Part shown: positions 54,890 through 64,000 of the stretch, one piece after another
Numbering within the stretch: the stretch's first letter is position 1
Layout: each line of letters starts with the position of its first letter
Assembly (NCBI GenBank): GCA_002279065.1
Contig: NCKB01000001.1
Location: forward strand, 333,277-397,276
DNA length: 64,000 nucleotides
Origin: Lysobacterales bacterium 15-68-25
GTDB lineage: Bacteria; Pseudomonadota; Gammaproteobacteria; Xanthomonadales; Rhodanobacteraceae
Direction: 5' to 3'
Translations under genes and position numbers: made by a program
The notes under the pieces: generated by a model
Told to the model about the DNA's origin: nothing
Seen by the model: only the letters and a program-made list of their open reading frames with translations
The model's database searches: none

Positions 54890-55492
54890 ATGGCCACGCC
54901 GTCGCCGTTGATCGATCTGCCACTGTTCCCGCTCGACACGGTGCTCTACCCGGAGGCGCCGTTGCAGCTGCGCATCTTCGAGCCGCGCTATCTGGACATG
55001 GTGCGGGAGTGCGCACGCACCGGCGGTGGCTTCGGCGTCTGCCTGATTCTGGATGGCTACGAGGTCGGCGAGCCGGCGCTGCCTGCGGCGGTGGGCACGG
55101 TCGCCACCATCACCGATTTCCACAACACGGCCGAGGGCCTGCTGGGTATCGTGGCACGCGGTGGCGCGCGCTTCCGCGTCGAGCGGACCCGCGCAGGCAG
55201 CGATGGCCTGCTGCGCGGCGATGTCGCGTTGTGGCCGGACGAGCCGAAAGTGCCGGTGCCGGTGGAGTTCGCGCTGCTGCAGGTCATCCTGGAGCGGCTG
55301 GTGGAGACGCTGGGACCGCACTGGCGCGATGCGCCCCGGTCGGATTACGACGATGCCAGCTGGCTCGGCTTCCGCATGGCCGAGCTGCTTCCGCTGGCCA
55401 ACCCCGAGCGGCAACAACTGCTGGAACTCACCGATCCGCTCGAGCGGCTGGCTGAGTTGCGCGACATCCTGCCCCGCTTCCAGAGGCCCTGA
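54890..55492 (+). CDS. LON N-terminal-domain protein
   Basis: A 200-residue protein consisting of the substrate-binding N-domain of Lon protease without ATPase or peptidase parts. LPLFPLDTVLYPEAPLQLRIFEPRYLDMV is the diagnostic start, followed by GVCLILDG and the all-helical second half. Stand-alone members are widespread; one human relative is cereblon. Their bacterial role is not settled. It is divergent from the ABC gene pair and 59 bases upstream of an SDR gene. Confidence 0.93.
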   Translation: MATPSPLIDLPLFPLDTVLYPEAPLQLRIFEPRYLDMVRECARTGGGFGVCLILDGYEVGEPALPAAVGTVATITDFHNTAEGLLGIVARGGARFRVERTRAGSDGLLRGDVALWPDEPKVPVPVEFALLQVILERLVETLGPHWRDAPRSDYDDASWLGFRMAELLPLANPERQQLLELTDPLERLAELRDILPRFQRP

Positions 55493-55551
55493 CGGCGGCG
55501 GCCGGCCGCGGCGCTACACTCGCGCCTCCAAAAGACTCGAGGAGCACGCGC

Positions 55552-56367
55552 ATGACCTCCCTGGCCGGCAAAACCCTGTTCATCACCGGTGCCTCGCGTG
55601 GCATCGGGCTGGCCATCGCGCTGCGGGCCGCGCGCGACGGCGCCAACGTGGTGATCGCGGCCAAGAGCGGCGTGCCCAATCCGAAGCTGCCTGGCACGAT
55701 CCATACCGCGGCTGCCGCGGTCGAGGAAGCCGGAGGCCGTGCGTTTGCGTTGAAGGTCGACATCCGCGACGAGGCGCAGGTGGTCGATGCTGCCGCCCAG
55801 GCGGCGGAGCACTTCGGCGGTATCGACATCCTGGTCAACAACGCCAGCGCGATCTGGCTTGCCGGGGTCGAGGGCACGCCGATGAAGCGCTTCGACCTGA
55901 TGCAGCAGGTCAACACCCGCGGCACGTTCCTTGCCACGCAGGCATGCCTGCCCTATCTGAAGCGTGCGGCCAACCCGCACGTGCTGATGTTGTCTCCGCC
56001 ACCCACGCTCGACCCGAAGTGGTTTGCGCCGCATACCGCCTACACCATCGCCAAGATGGGCATGAGCCTGTGCGTGCTTGGCATGGCGGAGGAATTCCGC
56101 CCGCTCGGCATCGCGGTCAACGCGCTGTGGCCGCGCACGGTGATCGCTACCGCGGCGATTGCGATGATCGACGGCGTGAAGCCGGAGAACTGCCGTACCC
56201 CGGAGATCGTCGCCGATGCCGCGCACGTCATCCTTACGGGAGACGCGCGAAAGTCTTCCGGCCGCTTCCTCATCGACGAGACCGTGCTTCGCGAGGCCGG
56301 AGTCGGTGATCTGGGCCGGTATTCGGTACAGCAGGGTGCCGATCTGTTGCCGGACCTGTTCCTGTAG
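55552..56367 (+). CDS. SDR-family oxidoreductase (HSDL2-like)
   Basis: A 271-residue NAD(P)-dependent short-chain dehydrogenase. TLFITGASRGIGLAIALRAA is the cofactor motif, DILVNNASAI the core strand, and YTIAKMG the catalytic Tyr-x3-Lys. The KSGVPNPKLPGTIHTAAAAVEE insert is characteristic of the HSDL2-like group, linked to fatty acid or sterol metabolism in other organisms. The substrate is unknown. It may be in an operon with the LON-domain gene. Confidence 0.92.
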   Translation: MTSLAGKTLFITGASRGIGLAIALRAARDGANVVIAAKSGVPNPKLPGTIHTAAAAVEEAGGRAFALKVDIRDEAQVVDAAAQAAEHFGGIDILVNNASAIWLAGVEGTPMKRFDLMQQVNTRGTFLATQACLPYLKRAANPHVLMLSPPPTLDPKWFAPHTAYTIAKMGMSLCVLGMAEEFRPLGIAVNALWPRTVIATAAIAMIDGVKPENCRTPEIVADAAHVILTGDARKSSGRFLIDETVLREAGVGDLGRYSVQQGADLLPDLFL

Positions 56368-56572
56368 CTGCTTGCCTGGCCCGGGATCGTGATTGACGGT
56401 TCTTGCACATTTGGAAACGCGGCATAAACAGCCGATCCCGACCGCCCGCTCAACCGAGAAATGTCGCGCTGTTCAGCTCTGCGCCGAAGTAGCATCGTCG
56501 GTCACGTAGGGGATTGCCGCGACCAGGTCCTGGGCAGGGGGCGCCCAGGTGGCGCGGGCAGGGAGGTCAGGC

Positions 56573-57910
56573 ATGCAATCTGAAGCACTTGCCACCCCAC
56601 CATGTGTGGTCTGGTTTGGGAAGCCTTCGGAGCGAGAGCAGTCCGCGCTGGTTCGATCCGGCTGGTCGGTCCGGCCCGCTTCCGTATTGAGGGACGCACC
56701 CCGGGTGAGCGATTGCGACATCGTCGTGGCGATGGCCGACCTTCGCGACAGCGATAGCGCGTCGCTTGAGGCCATGGATGAGCTGATCGCCGCACACCCG
56801 CGTGTGATCTGGGTGGCGTTGGTGTCCGCGACCACTTCGGCCCACACCCCGCGTATCGAACGGATCCTACGCGCCAGCATCGCTTTCTTCACGGCGCCGG
56901 TCGATACCGATCGCCTCATCGGCACGCTGGGAGCCCTCATTGGTGCGGCAGCGCCGGCGCCATCGACCAGGATCGACGGCATCGTCGGGCGAAGCGCCGT
57001 GATGCAGGAGACGCTGTCGCGCCTGCGCAAGTTCGCGCCCGTGGACCTTCCGGTGCTGATCACCGGCGAAACCGGCACCGGCAAGGAGGGCGCGGCGCAG
57101 GCCCTGCATCGACTGTCGGCGCGGCGGGGACGACCATTCGTCGCGATCAACTGCGGCGCCCTGCCGATCAATCTGGTGCAGTCCGAGCTTTTCGGCCACG
57201 AGCGCGGGGCTTTTACCGGAGCCACGGCGCGCCGGATCGGCCACCTCGAGGCGGCAAACGGCGGTACGGTATTCCTGGACGAGATCGGCGACCTTCCGCT
57301 GGATGCACAAACGAGCCTGCTGCGCTTCCTCCAGGAAGGAACGATCGAGCGGCTCGGGTCCAGTCAGCCCATTCACTCGGATGTGCGCGTGGTGGCGGCG
57401 ACGCACGTCGACCTGGAGCAGGCGGTGGCGGGGGGGCGCTTCCGCCAGGATTTGTATTACCGCCTCAACGTGCTGCGCCTGAACATGCCGCCTCTGCGCG
57501 ATCGTGGCGAGGATGTCGTGTTGCTCGCCCGGCACTTTCTGGACCGGTTCGTCGAGCAGCATCCATGCAGCGCGCGCAGTTTCTCCCTGCCGGCGCGATC
57601 GGCGATGCGCGGTTTTGCCTGGCCGGGAAACGTGCGGGAATTGGTCAATCGGGTTCAGCGTGCCGCGGTGATCGCCGAAACGGCGGAGATCACGCCGGCG
57701 GACCTCGATCTGCCGACCGCCGGCCCACCGCGGACCGATGGCGAGGCGCTCGGCGTGGCGCGCGTTGCCGCGGAGCGGGCCGCGATCGTGGCCTGCCTGC
57801 GCGAGAGTCGCTTCAATATCAGCGAGTGCGCCCGGCGACTTCGCGTCTCGCGGGTAACGGTGTACCGCCTGTGCAAGAAGCACCAGCTCACGCTTGACCG
57901 TCTGCGTTGA
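56573..57910 (+). CDS. Sigma-54-dependent transcriptional activator with VpsR-like N-terminus
   Basis: A 445-residue regulator. The N-terminal domain (about 1-125) is receiver-like in layout but lacks a clear phospho-acceptor context, similar to VpsR-type proteins. The AAA+ domain has the P-loop ITGETGTGKEGAAQ, the sigma-54-contacting ELFGHERGAFTGA, and GTVFLDEIGDLP for Walker B. A C-terminal Fis-type HTH (FNISECARRLRVSRVTVYRLCKK) ends the protein. GGGAGG lies just before the ATG at 56573. No sigma-54 (GG-N10-GC) promoter was identified nearby, so its target may be elsewhere. Confidence 0.92.
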   Translation: MQSEALATPPCVVWFGKPSEREQSALVRSGWSVRPASVLRDAPRVSDCDIVVAMADLRDSDSASLEAMDELIAAHPRVIWVALVSATTSAHTPRIERILRASIAFFTAPVDTDRLIGTLGALIGAAAPAPSTRIDGIVGRSAVMQETLSRLRKFAPVDLPVLITGETGTGKEGAAQALHRLSARRGRPFVAINCGALPINLVQSELFGHERGAFTGATARRIGHLEAANGGTVFLDEIGDLPLDAQTSLLRFLQEGTIERLGSSQPIHSDVRVVAATHVDLEQAVAGGRFRQDLYYRLNVLRLNMPPLRDRGEDVVLLARHFLDRFVEQHPCSARSFSLPARSAMRGFAWPGNVRELVNRVQRAAVIAETAEITPADLDLPTAGPPRTDGEALGVARVAAERAAIVACLRESRFNISECARRLRVSRVTVYRLCKKHQLTLDRLR

Positions 57911-58754
57911 CCTGCGGATTGCCGGGGTGCTCGCCTTGTCGCGCATGCAGGCTTTTGCGCAGAGGTTGTGGCCGAAGGACAGGCTGATGCTGGCGCGTAT
58001 CGCCGGATACCGAGGCGGCACCGGCGCAGAAGTAGCCGGGGGCATTCCCCGGTTTCGCCTTGCCGGGGACGCGTGTCTGGGGGTCGATAGCGCCGAAGCT
58101 GCGCGGCGGCGAGTCGATGAAGCCGGGGTTCGGAGGCCGGGTCCATTGCCATGGAGCGCGGATAGGCCGAGCTTGCCCTGCCATACCTCATGGCGGGCCA
58201 GCACTTCGCATGCCATGTGATCCATCGTGATGCCCCGAACCGGCCGTTGGCGGAAGATGCGCCAAGAGCCGCGCAGTCGGCGGTGGAGAGGCCGCCGTTA
58301 CCCAGGGCTTCGTCGGATGGGCCGGACCGGGCGGTTGGCCGGGGACGCGTGTCGAACCCATACGATTCCCCAGGTCTGGCCTGGGCTGCCTGGTGGGCAC
58401 CGGCGGCAAGGCGCACGGGCCACCAGTCGGCTAAGAACCCGGGCCGCCTGCCGTTTGATCGATTGGCTGGACGCGTGTGTCTTGGGGGCGCCCCTTCGCG
58501 GGAAGGGGCATCGCTGTGCCAACCGTGGGAAAGCCCTTTGTGCTGCGATGGCGGCAAGGGCAGACCCTCCGGTCTCCGGAGGCAGGGCGCGGGAATGGTT
58601 GCCAAGCCTGTTCCCGTGCACCGGAAACAGAGGTGGCCGCGGTACAGGTGCGACCGGGGTGGCCCGCTCCCGTGCAAAGGTCTTGGACAGGCTCTACGAT
58701 GACGCCCCCTCACCCCCTTGGCGGCGCTGGTCGGCGTCGCCCGCTGGACTGGCG
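57911..58754. other. Gene-free 0.84-kb region with short direct repeats
   Basis: No reading frame here looks like a real protein: the open frames on both strands have Arg/Pro/Gly-rich, irregular translations. The 16-base string GCCGGGGACGCGTGTC occurs at 58062-58077 and 58338-58353, with a variant (GGCTGGACGCGTGTGTC) at 58465-58481. This is unusually long intergenic space for this genome. It may hold decayed coding sequence, an RNA gene or repeats. Confidence 0.6.
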
Positions 58755-59996
58755 ATGCACTCTAAGAAAATCCCCCTGATCGATCTCGGCAAGCGCTACT
58801 GGCTGCCGGTGTACAAGCCACGAGAACTGGTGCTCGACCACGGCAAGGGTGCCCGCGTGTGGGATACCGAGGGGCGCGAGTACATCGATTTCGGCGCGGG
58901 CATCGCGGTGAACGCGCTGGGCCATGCCGACCCGGAGCTCCTGGCCGCGCTCACCGCGCAGGCCGGCAAGCTCTGGCACAGCTCGAACGTGTTCTACACG
59001 GAGCCGCCGCTGCGGCTGGCCGAGGAGCTGGTCGAGGCGTCCGGCTTCGCCGAGCGCGTGTTTTTCTGCAACTCGGGCGCGGAAGCGAACGAGGCGGCGA
59101 TCAAGCTGGTGCGCAAGTGGGCCGCCGCGCAGGGTCGACCGCCCGAACGCCGCACCATCGTCACCTTCCGCGGCTCGTTCCACGGCCGCACGCTGGCCAC
59201 CGTGACCGCGACCGCGCAGCCGAAGTACCAGGAAGGCTATGAGCCGCTGCCGGCCGGCTTCCGCTACATCGACTTCAACGACGAGGCCGCGCTGGAGGCC
59301 GCATTCGCCCCGGGCGATGTCGCCGCCGTGATGCTGGAGCCGGTGCAGGGCGAGGGCGGCGTGCTGCCGGCCGCGCCGGGCTTCCTCCAGCGTGTGCGTG
59401 CGCTGTGCGACCACCACGGCGCGCTGCTGGTGCTCGACGAGATCCAGTGCGGCATGGGCCGCACCGGCACCCTGTTCGCCCACGTGCAGGACCACGTCAC
59501 GCCGGACATCGTCACCCTGGCCAAGGCGCTCGGTTGCGGCTTCCCGATCGGCGCGATGCTGGCCGGGCCGAAGGTGGCCCAGGTGATGCAGTACGGGGCA
59601 CACGGCACCACATTCGGGGGCAACCCGATGGGCGCGGCGGTGGCCCGGGTGGCGCTGGCCAGGCTCGGTTCGCCGGAGGTGCTGCTGAACGTGGAGCGCC
59701 AGGCGCACGACCTGCGCGAGGGGCTGGCGGACATCAACGCGGAGCTGGGGCTGTTCGAGCAGGTACGCGGCCGCGGCCTGATGCTGGGCGCGGTGCTGGC
59801 CGGGCCGTGGAAGGGGCGCGCAGGCGAAGTGCTCGACCACGCCGCGGCCCACGGCCTGCTACTGCTGCAGGCCGGCCCGGACGTGCTGCGCTTCGTGCCG
59901 CCCCTGGTGCTCACCGACGCGGACGTCGCCGAGGGCCTGCAGCGCCTGCGCGCGGCCCTGGCGGATTTCGTCGTGGCGGCGGGAGCGGCGGCATGA
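58755..59996 (+). CDS. argD: Acetylornithine/succinylornithine aminotransferase
   Basis: A 413-residue class III aminotransferase using [33 protein letters not shown] is the family start, [17 protein letters not shown] the cofactor phosphate loop, [14 protein letters not shown] the aspartate motif and [15 protein letters not shown] the PLP lysine. It would make N-acetylornithine in arginine synthesis, or act on succinylornithine in arginine breakdown. No other arg or ast genes are nearby to decide. The stop overlaps the gloA start (ATGA), so the two are coupled. Confidence 0.9.
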   Translation: MHSKKIPLIDLGKRYWLPVYKPRELVLDHGKGARVWDTEGREYIDFGAGIAVNALGHADPELLAALTAQAGKLWHSSNVFYTEPPLRLAEELVEASGFAERVFFCNSGAEANEAAIKLVRKWAAAQGRPPERRTIVTFRGSFHGRTLATVTATAQPKYQEGYEPLPAGFRYIDFNDEAALEAAFAPGDVAAVMLEPVQGEGGVLPAAPGFLQRVRALCDHHGALLVLDEIQCGMGRTGTLFAHVQDHVTPDIVTLAKALGCGFPIGAMLAGPKVAQVMQYGAHGTTFGGNPMGAAVARVALARLGSPEVLLNVERQAHDLREGLADINAELGLFEQVRGRGLMLGAVLAGPWKGRAGEVLDHAAAHGLLLLQAGPDVLRFVPPLVLTDADVAEGLQRLRAALADFVVAAGAAA

Positions 59997-60415
59997 AGTA
60001 CCTCCACACCATGGTCCGCGTGCGCGACCTCGACGCCTCGCTGCGCTTCTACTGCGAAGGTCTTGGCCTGCGCGAGGTGCGCCGGCACGACGTGCCGGCC
60101 GGCAAGTTCACTCTGGTGTTCCTGGCCGCACCGGAGAGCCCGGATGCGGAGATCGAGCTCACCTACAACTGGGACTCCAGCGAGGATTACGGGTCGGCCC
60201 GCAACTTCGGTCACCTGGCGTTCCGCGTGGACGACATCTACGCCACCTGCGCGCACCTGCAGGCGATGGGCTACACCATCCATCGTCCACCGCGCGACGG
60301 GCACATGGCTTTCGTCCGCTCGCCGGACCTGATTTCGGTGGAACTGCTGCAGGCCGGCGACGCGCTACCACCGGCCGAGCCGTGGTCATCGATGCCGAAC
60401 ACCGGCAGCTGGTGA
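59993..60415 (+). CDS. gloA: Lactoylglutathione lyase (glyoxalase I)
   Basis: A 140-residue VOC-fold metalloenzyme that converts the methylglyoxal-glutathione adduct to lactoylglutathione. The four metal ligands are visible: His5 ([10 protein letters not shown]), Glu in AEIELTYNW, His in [11 protein letters not shown] and Glu in LISVELLQ. This is the Ni-type (E. coli-like) short form. It is translationally coupled to argD. Its 3' end overlaps the convergent ion-channel gene by 30 bases. Confidence 0.95.
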   Translation: MKYLHTMVRVRDLDASLRFYCEGLGLREVRRHDVPAGKFTLVFLAAPESPDAEIELTYNWDSSEDYGSARNFGHLAFRVDDIYATCAHLQAMGYTIHRPPRDGHMAFVRSPDLISVELLQAGDALPPAEPWSSMPNTGSW

Positions 60416-61300
60416 ATCCGCCCCCGGCGTTCCGGGCCGGGGCAGCTTCTCGCCGCAATGGCGGCAGAACCGGGCATCCGCTTCGTGCCCGGCCAGCCCG
60501 CATCCTTCGCAGCGCTGCGCGTCGCGTGCCTGGCGCATGCCGTTGGCCAGCTCGGCGGTGAAGATGCCGGTCGGCACCACGATGATGCTGTAGCCGACCA
60601 GGATGATCAGCGAAGTGAACATCTGGCCCAGCGGCGTCTTCGGCGTGATGTCGCCGAACCCCACCGTCGTCATCGTCACCACCGCCCAGTACATCGATTG
60701 CGGGATCGAGGTGAACCCGTGCTCCGGGCCCTCGATCAGGTACATCGCCGCGCCGAAGATGAGCACCAGGGTCAGGAAGGTGCTGACGAAGACAAGGATC
60801 TTCCTCCGGCTGCGGATCAGCGCCGACCAGAGCAGGGTCGCCTCGCCCACGTAACGCGTGAGCTTGAGTACGCGGAAAATGCGCAGGATGCGCAGCGCCC
60901 GGATCACCAGCAGATACTGGCTGCCGGTCAGCACCAGGCTCAGGTAGGTCGGCAGCACCGAGAGCAGATCGACGATGCCGAAGAAGCTGCGCGCATAGCG
61001 CCAGGGACGCCGCACCACGTAGAGCCGGACCAGATACTCGGCGGTGAAGACCACGGTGAACAGCCATTCGAGGAGATAGAGCAGCTCGCCGAAGCGCTGA
61101 TGCAGGGACTGCACCGAGTCCAGCATGGTCACCAGGATGCTGGCGACGATCGCCACGATGAGTGCCACATCGAACAGGCGGCCGGCACGATCGTGGTGGC
61201 CGAAGATCACGTGGAACCAGCGCTCGCGCCAGGCAGAACCCGCGGCAGGGTGCGGTTCGCCGGGGCGTCGAGGTGTCTGCTCCCCGCTCATCCCCGGCAA
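60386..61300 (-). CDS. Voltage-gated-type potassium channel with C-terminal zinc ribbon
   Basis: A 304-residue inner-membrane channel of six helices. The S4 voltage sensor is [17 protein letters not shown] (about 134-150) and the selectivity filter is TTVGFGD (211-217), a K+ type. The C-terminus has a four-cysteine zinc-ribbon pattern, Cys264/267 and Cys279/282 (CEGCG...CRHCG), not part of standard KvAP-like channels. Alternative ATG at 61291. It is 7 bases after hemL on the same strand, so it is probably the last gene of the thiE-hemL transcript. Confidence 0.92.
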   Translation of the reverse strand: MPGMSGEQTPRRPGEPHPAAGSAWRERWFHVIFGHHDRAGRLFDVALIVAIVASILVTMLDSVQSLHQRFGELLYLLEWLFTVVFTAEYLVRLYVVRRPWRYARSFFGIVDLLSVLPTYLSLVLTGSQYLLVIRALRILRIFRVLKLTRYVGEATLLWSALIRSRRKILVFVSTFLTLVLIFGAAMYLIEGPEHGFTSIPQSMYWAVVTMTTVGFGDITPKTPLGQMFTSLIILVGYSIIVVPTGIFTAELANGMRQARDAQRCEGCGLAGHEADARFCRHCGEKLPRPGTPGADSPAAGVRHR

Positions 61301-61307
61301 CCCCGGA

Positions 61308-62591
61308 TCAGTCCCGCGTCAGGGTCGTCATGACCTGGCGCGCCGCCTCCAGCGTGGCGGCGATGTCTTCATCGCTGTGCGCCGAGGACATGAAGCCTGC
61401 CTCGAACGCGCTCGGCGCCAGGTAGATACCCCGCTCGAGCATGCCGTGGAAGAAGCGGTTGAACCGCGCGGTGTCCGCGGCGGTGGCCTGGGCGAAGCTC
61501 TCGACCTTCTCGCTGGTGAAGAACAGGCCGAACATGCCGCCGACGCAGTTCGTGCTGAACGCCATGCCTGCGCCGTCCGCCACCGCCTGCAGGCCGTCGC
61601 ACAGCAGGCGTGTCCGGGCCGCCAGCGTATCGTGGAAGCCCGGGGCCTGGACCAGCCCGAGCATGGCCAGGCCGGCGGCCATCGCCACCGGATTGCCGCT
61701 CAGCGTGCCCGCCTGGTAGATCGGCCCGGCCGGTGCCACCTGCTCCATCAGGTCGCGCCGTCCGCCATAGGCGCCGACCGGCATGCCGCCGCCGATCACC
61801 TTGCCGAAGGTGGTCAGGTCCGGCTTCACGCCGTAGTGCGCCTGGGCACCGCCGAGCGCCACGCGGAAGCCGGTCATCACCTCGTCGAAGATCAGCAGGG
61901 CGCCATGCTCGTCGCACAGCACGCGCAGGCCCTCGAGGTAACCCTCGCGCGGGAGGATGCAGTTCATGTTGCCGGCGACCGGCTCGATGATCAGCGCGGC
62001 GATGTCCTGACCGTGCTCGGCGAACAGCGCGCGCGCCGCGCCGAGGTCGTTGTAGGGCAGGGTGAGGGTGAGGTCGGCGTTCTGCTTGGGGACGCCCGGC
62101 GACGTGGGAACACCGAAAGTGAGCGCGCCCGAGCCGGCCTTCACCAGGAAGCTGTCGCCATGGCCGTGGTAACAGCCCTCGAACTTCACGATGCGGCTGC
62201 GGCTGGTGGCGCCGCGGGCCAGCCGGATCGCAGACATCGTGGCCTCGGTGCCGGAGTTGACCATCCGCACCATCTCCATCGATGGCACCAGCCGCGCGAT
62301 CGTTTCGGCCATCGTCACTTCCGCCGGGCAGGGCGTGCCGAACGACAGGCCATCGCGAACCGCCCTCTCCACGGCTTCGCGCACCGCCGGATGGTTGTGG
62401 CCGGCGATCATCGGGCCCCACGAACCGACATAGTCGATGTACCGCTTGCCCTCGACGTCCCACAGATAGGCGCCGTCGGCGCGCGCGGTGAAGAACGGTT
62501 CGCCGCCGACCGACTTGAAGGCCCGCACGGGAGAATTCACGCCGCCGGGCATCAACTGGCGCGCGCGCTGGAAGAGTTCGTGGTTCGTCAT
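61308..62591 (-). CDS. hemL: Glutamate-1-semialdehyde 2,1-aminomutase
   Basis: A 427-residue PLP enzyme that makes 5-aminolevulinate for heme synthesis. [20 protein letters not shown] is the diagnostic start, [16 protein letters not shown] binds PLP phosphate, [13 protein letters not shown] is the Asp motif and [16 protein letters not shown] holds the PLP lysine. Length and motifs match E. coli HemL. It lies 13 bases after thiE and just before the ion-channel gene. Confidence 0.97.
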   Translation of the reverse strand: MTNHELFQRARQLMPGGVNSPVRAFKSVGGEPFFTARADGAYLWDVEGKRYIDYVGSWGPMIAGHNHPAVREAVERAVRDGLSFGTPCPAEVTMAETIARLVPSMEMVRMVNSGTEATMSAIRLARGATSRSRIVKFEGCYHGHGDSFLVKAGSGALTFGVPTSPGVPKQNADLTLTLPYNDLGAARALFAEHGQDIAALIIEPVAGNMNCILPREGYLEGLRVLCDEHGALLIFDEVMTGFRVALGGAQAHYGVKPDLTTFGKVIGGGMPVGAYGGRRDLMEQVAPAGPIYQAGTLSGNPVAMAAGLAMLGLVQAPGFHDTLAARTRLLCDGLQAVADGAGMAFSTNCVGGMFGLFFTSEKVESFAQATAADTARFNRFFHGMLERGIYLAPSAFEAGFMSSAHSDEDIAATLEAARQVMTTLTRD

Positions 62592-62604
62592 GCGTATTCC
62601 GGGG

Positions 62605-63225
62605 TCAGGCTTGGAAGAGGGAGGCCAGCTGCGCGGTAGAGATGCGCGGATCGTCGGTGCCGAACACCGCGGATACCGTGGCGAGAAACTCCGCCCCGGC
62701 TGCCACCAGCAGCCCGCCATTGTCGATGCTGATTCCACCGATCGCCACCCGGGGAATGCCGAGGTGCCGCGTTTCATGGAGGAGCTCGATCGGCGCCCGT
62801 CCGGCGCCCGGCTTGGTCGGGGAGGGGTAGAACGCGCCAAACGACACGTAGCTCGCTCCAGCGGCTGCCGCGGTCGATGCGAGCGCGGCGGAGGCGTAGC
62901 AGGAGACGCCGACAATGGCATCCGGCCCGAGCGCTGCGCGGACGCTGGCGGGCGATCCGTCGGCCTGGCTCAGGTGTACACCGTCGGCGCCGACGGCCGC
63001 GGCAAGCGCGACGTCGTGGTCGATGATCAACGGCACGCCGTGGCCTTGGCACAGTCTGGCCAGGGCCCGTGCTTCGTCTGCACGGCGGGCGTCGTCGTGG
63101 GTGAGGTCGCGGTACTGGATCATTGCGGCGCCGCCGGACAGCGCCTCCGCGACGCGTTCCAAGAAGCGGGGTGCCCGGCCATCCGTGATGACATAGATGC
63201 CGCGGCTGGGGAGTGAGGTTTTCAT
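62605..63225 (-). CDS. thiE: Thiamine-phosphate synthase
   Basis: A 206-residue TIM-barrel enzyme joining the pyrimidine and thiazole units of thiamine. [55 protein letters not shown] and the phosphate-binding [15 protein letters not shown] are typical. The ATG at 63225 begins the family sequence. thiE-hemL pairing is seen in several xanthomonad relatives. No TPP riboswitch was recognised; the divergent spacer to rubredoxin is only about 100 bases. Confidence 0.95.
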   Translation of the reverse strand: MKTSLPSRGIYVITDGRAPRFLERVAEALSGGAAMIQYRDLTHDDARRADEARALARLCQGHGVPLIIDHDVALAAAVGADGVHLSQADGSPASVRAALGPDAIVGVSCYASAALASTAAAAGASYVSFGAFYPSPTKPGAGRAPIELLHETRHLGIPRVAIGGISIDNGGLLVAAGAEFLATVSAVFGTDDPRISTAQLASLFQA

Positions 63226-63324
63226 AGGTCCACCATGATGCCCCAATCCGGGTTGCCCGCCCGCCTTTCGCGGGCGAGGACGAGTTGCGAGAATGACCGC
63301 TCCACCCATACGACGGAACATGCA

Positions 63325-63516
63325 ATGACAGACAGCACCGCTCCCGCCGCGCGCAAGTGGATGTGCGTGGTTTGCGGCTTCATCTATGACGAGGCGGTTG
63401 GCCTGCCGGAAGAGGACATCGCACCCGGTACGCGTTGGGAAGACGTGCCCGATACCTGGACGTGCCCCGACTGCGGTGCGACCAAGGACGACTTCGAGAT
63501 GATCGAGGTGGACTGA
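63325..63516 (+). CDS. Rubredoxin
   Basis: A 63-residue electron carrier. Cys14, Cys17, Cys47 and Cys50 ([14 protein letters not shown]...[13 protein letters not shown]) bind one iron atom. It may serve an alkane hydroxylase, an oxidative-stress reductase or other partners, none of which are in the window. The ATG at 63325 gives the compact family length. Divergent from thiE. Confidence 0.96.
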   Translation: MTDSTAPAARKWMCVVCGFIYDEAVGLPEEDIAPGTRWEDVPDTWTCPDCGATKDDFEMIEVD

Positions 63517-63626
63517 TCCGGGCCCATCCTTGCCCGCAATTTGTCCTTTGCCGTCCTCGGCGGGCCTTCCGCGGATGGTGTGATGTTCCTGCGCTGATCC
63601 GCGCGCGCGAGTTGAGGAGCATCGTC

Positions 63627-63824
63627 ATGAAAGAGTTCATCCCGCTCGAGGACGACTGGACGCTGATCGAGGCCTTTCTCGGCCAGCGCCTCGTGCCCTA
63701 CCAGCCCGGCATGCCCTGCGTACACGAGGCGGGCACGCGACGGCCCTGTGGCGACCGCGCCAAAGGCTTCGCGGAGAAAAAATTCACCGCGCCCCCTTCA
63801 CAGCCCTTCGGTGCGGCGCTATGA
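63627..63824 (+). CDS. Small hypothetical protein
   Basis: A 65-residue ORF with GAGGAG seven bases before the ATG. MKEFIPLEDDWTLIEAFLG is regular and charged like real protein; the end (FAEKKFTAPPSQPFGAAL) is less so. No motif is recognised apart from two cysteines. It lies after rubredoxin and before a hairpin terminator. A frame on the other strand overlaps it, but has no ribosome site. Whether it is expressed cannot be told. Confidence 0.5.
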   Translation: MKEFIPLEDDWTLIEAFLGQRLVPYQPGMPCVHEAGTRRPCGDRAKGFAEKKFTAPPSQPFGAAL

Positions 63825-63830
63825 TTCTCG

Positions 63831-63865
63831 CCCCTCGACGAGCAGCCGCTTTGTCGAGGGGTTTT
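63831..63865 (+). terminator. Intrinsic terminator before the end-of-window promoter
   Basis: CCCCTCGAC (63831-63839), 13-base loop, GTCGAGGGG (63853-63861), then TTTT. It would end the rubredoxin/small-ORF transcript. Confidence 0.8.
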
Positions 63866-63904
63866 CCGCCCTTCGGCGACGCGAAAAAAGTTCTTCGCGA
63901 AGTG

Positions 63905-63932
63905 TTGACGGACAGGGAAATCGATGTAGAAT
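63905..63932 (+). promoter_or_regulatory. Strong sigma-70 promoter, probably of a stable-RNA (rRNA) operon
   Basis: TTGACG (63905-63910) and TAGAAT (63927-63932), 16 bases apart, followed by GC-rich GAGCGGCTC, a discriminator of the rRNA type. Upstream is an A/T tract (GAAAAAAGTTCTTC) like an UP element. No ORF follows in the last 68 bases; the window ends in TGATTGATCTTTG, resembling the start of an rRNA leader boxA. Confidence 0.65.
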
Positions 63933-64000
63933 GAGCGGCTCACCTGGGGCGAAATGCTTCGGGGCGATTCGAGAAACGGATCGCAAGTGATTGATCTTTG

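Noticed and set aside
58062..58481. CRISPR-like repeats
   Set aside because: There are only two exact copies and one variant, 276 and about 125 bases apart, with irregular spacing; there are no cas genes.
57655..58713. 352-codon minus-strand frame in the gene-free region
   Set aside because: It has no start signal, runs into the sigma-54 regulator in antisense, and its Arg/Pro-rich text reflects base composition and the direct repeats.
63226..63324. TPP riboswitch before thiE
   Set aside because: The divergent spacer is only about 100 bases, and none of the conserved TPP-aptamer sequence blocks is seen.

Overview
The window is high-GC, gene-dense chromosomal DNA from a gammaproteobacterium. 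Gene content and protein character point to the Xanthomonadales, most likely the Rhodanobacteraceae (Rhodanobacter/Dyella/Luteibacter-like); this is an inference from the sequence, not a database result. Supporting marks are a PPi-dependent phosphofructokinase next to an H+-pyrophosphatase, a short-type adenylate kinase, TonB-dependent receptors, groESL with both a sigma-32 promoter and a CIRCE operator, and an LPS-core gene set with waaA. No phage, integrase, transposase, CRISPR array or tRNA was recognised.

Layout. 1-4.2 kb (minus): dsbD, a TlpA-like thioredoxin, aroQ, accB and the 5' part of accC. 4.3-9.4 kb: a DMT exporter, a YfcG-like GST divergent from a MocR regulator, a two-domain thioredoxin-like protein coupled to a cupin, and cutA. 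9.5-11.8 kb: heat-shock control region, groES, groEL. 12.0-19.4 kb: ECF sigma factor, FecR-like anti-sigma and TonB-dependent transducer, followed by an autotransporter whose passenger looks like a pepsin-type aspartic peptidase. 19.5-27 kb: an LtaS-like phosphoglycerol transferase, glnE, an ELM1-family protein, a RutE-like nitroreductase, YceI and a zinc-finger protein. 27-36.8 kb: envelope genes (three glycosyltransferases, O-antigen ligase, polysaccharide deacetylase, lipid A acyltransferase, waaA, tolC, a PCMT-like methyltransferase). 36.9-46 kb: TetR regulator, ferritin-like protein, GFA protein, ppa, prolyl hydroxylase-like oxygenase, secreted prolyl oligopeptidase and a second TonB receptor. 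46-52.5 kb: hppA, an RcnB-like protein, pfp, adk, mpl. 52.5-57.9 kb: an ABC transporter pair, a LON-domain protein, an SDR and a sigma-54 activator. 57.9-58.75 kb: a gene-free stretch with short direct repeats. 58.75-64 kb: argD-gloA, thiE-hemL-ion channel, rubredoxin, a small ORF, then a strong promoter that probably starts a stable-RNA operon beyond the right edge.

The most unusual block is 11.85-19.4 kb. The sequence before the ECF gene and the sequence before the autotransporter share an 11-base identical block followed, at exactly the same 17-base spacing, by a CGTC box. This looks like one ECF-type promoter used twice. The cell-surface signalling system (sigma factor, anti-sigma, receptor) may therefore control a surface-displayed or released aspartic peptidase, perhaps one that frees the ligand the receptor imports. 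A second theme is pyrophosphate handling: soluble Ppa, a K+-independent-type HppA and PPi-PFK all lie within about 11 kb.
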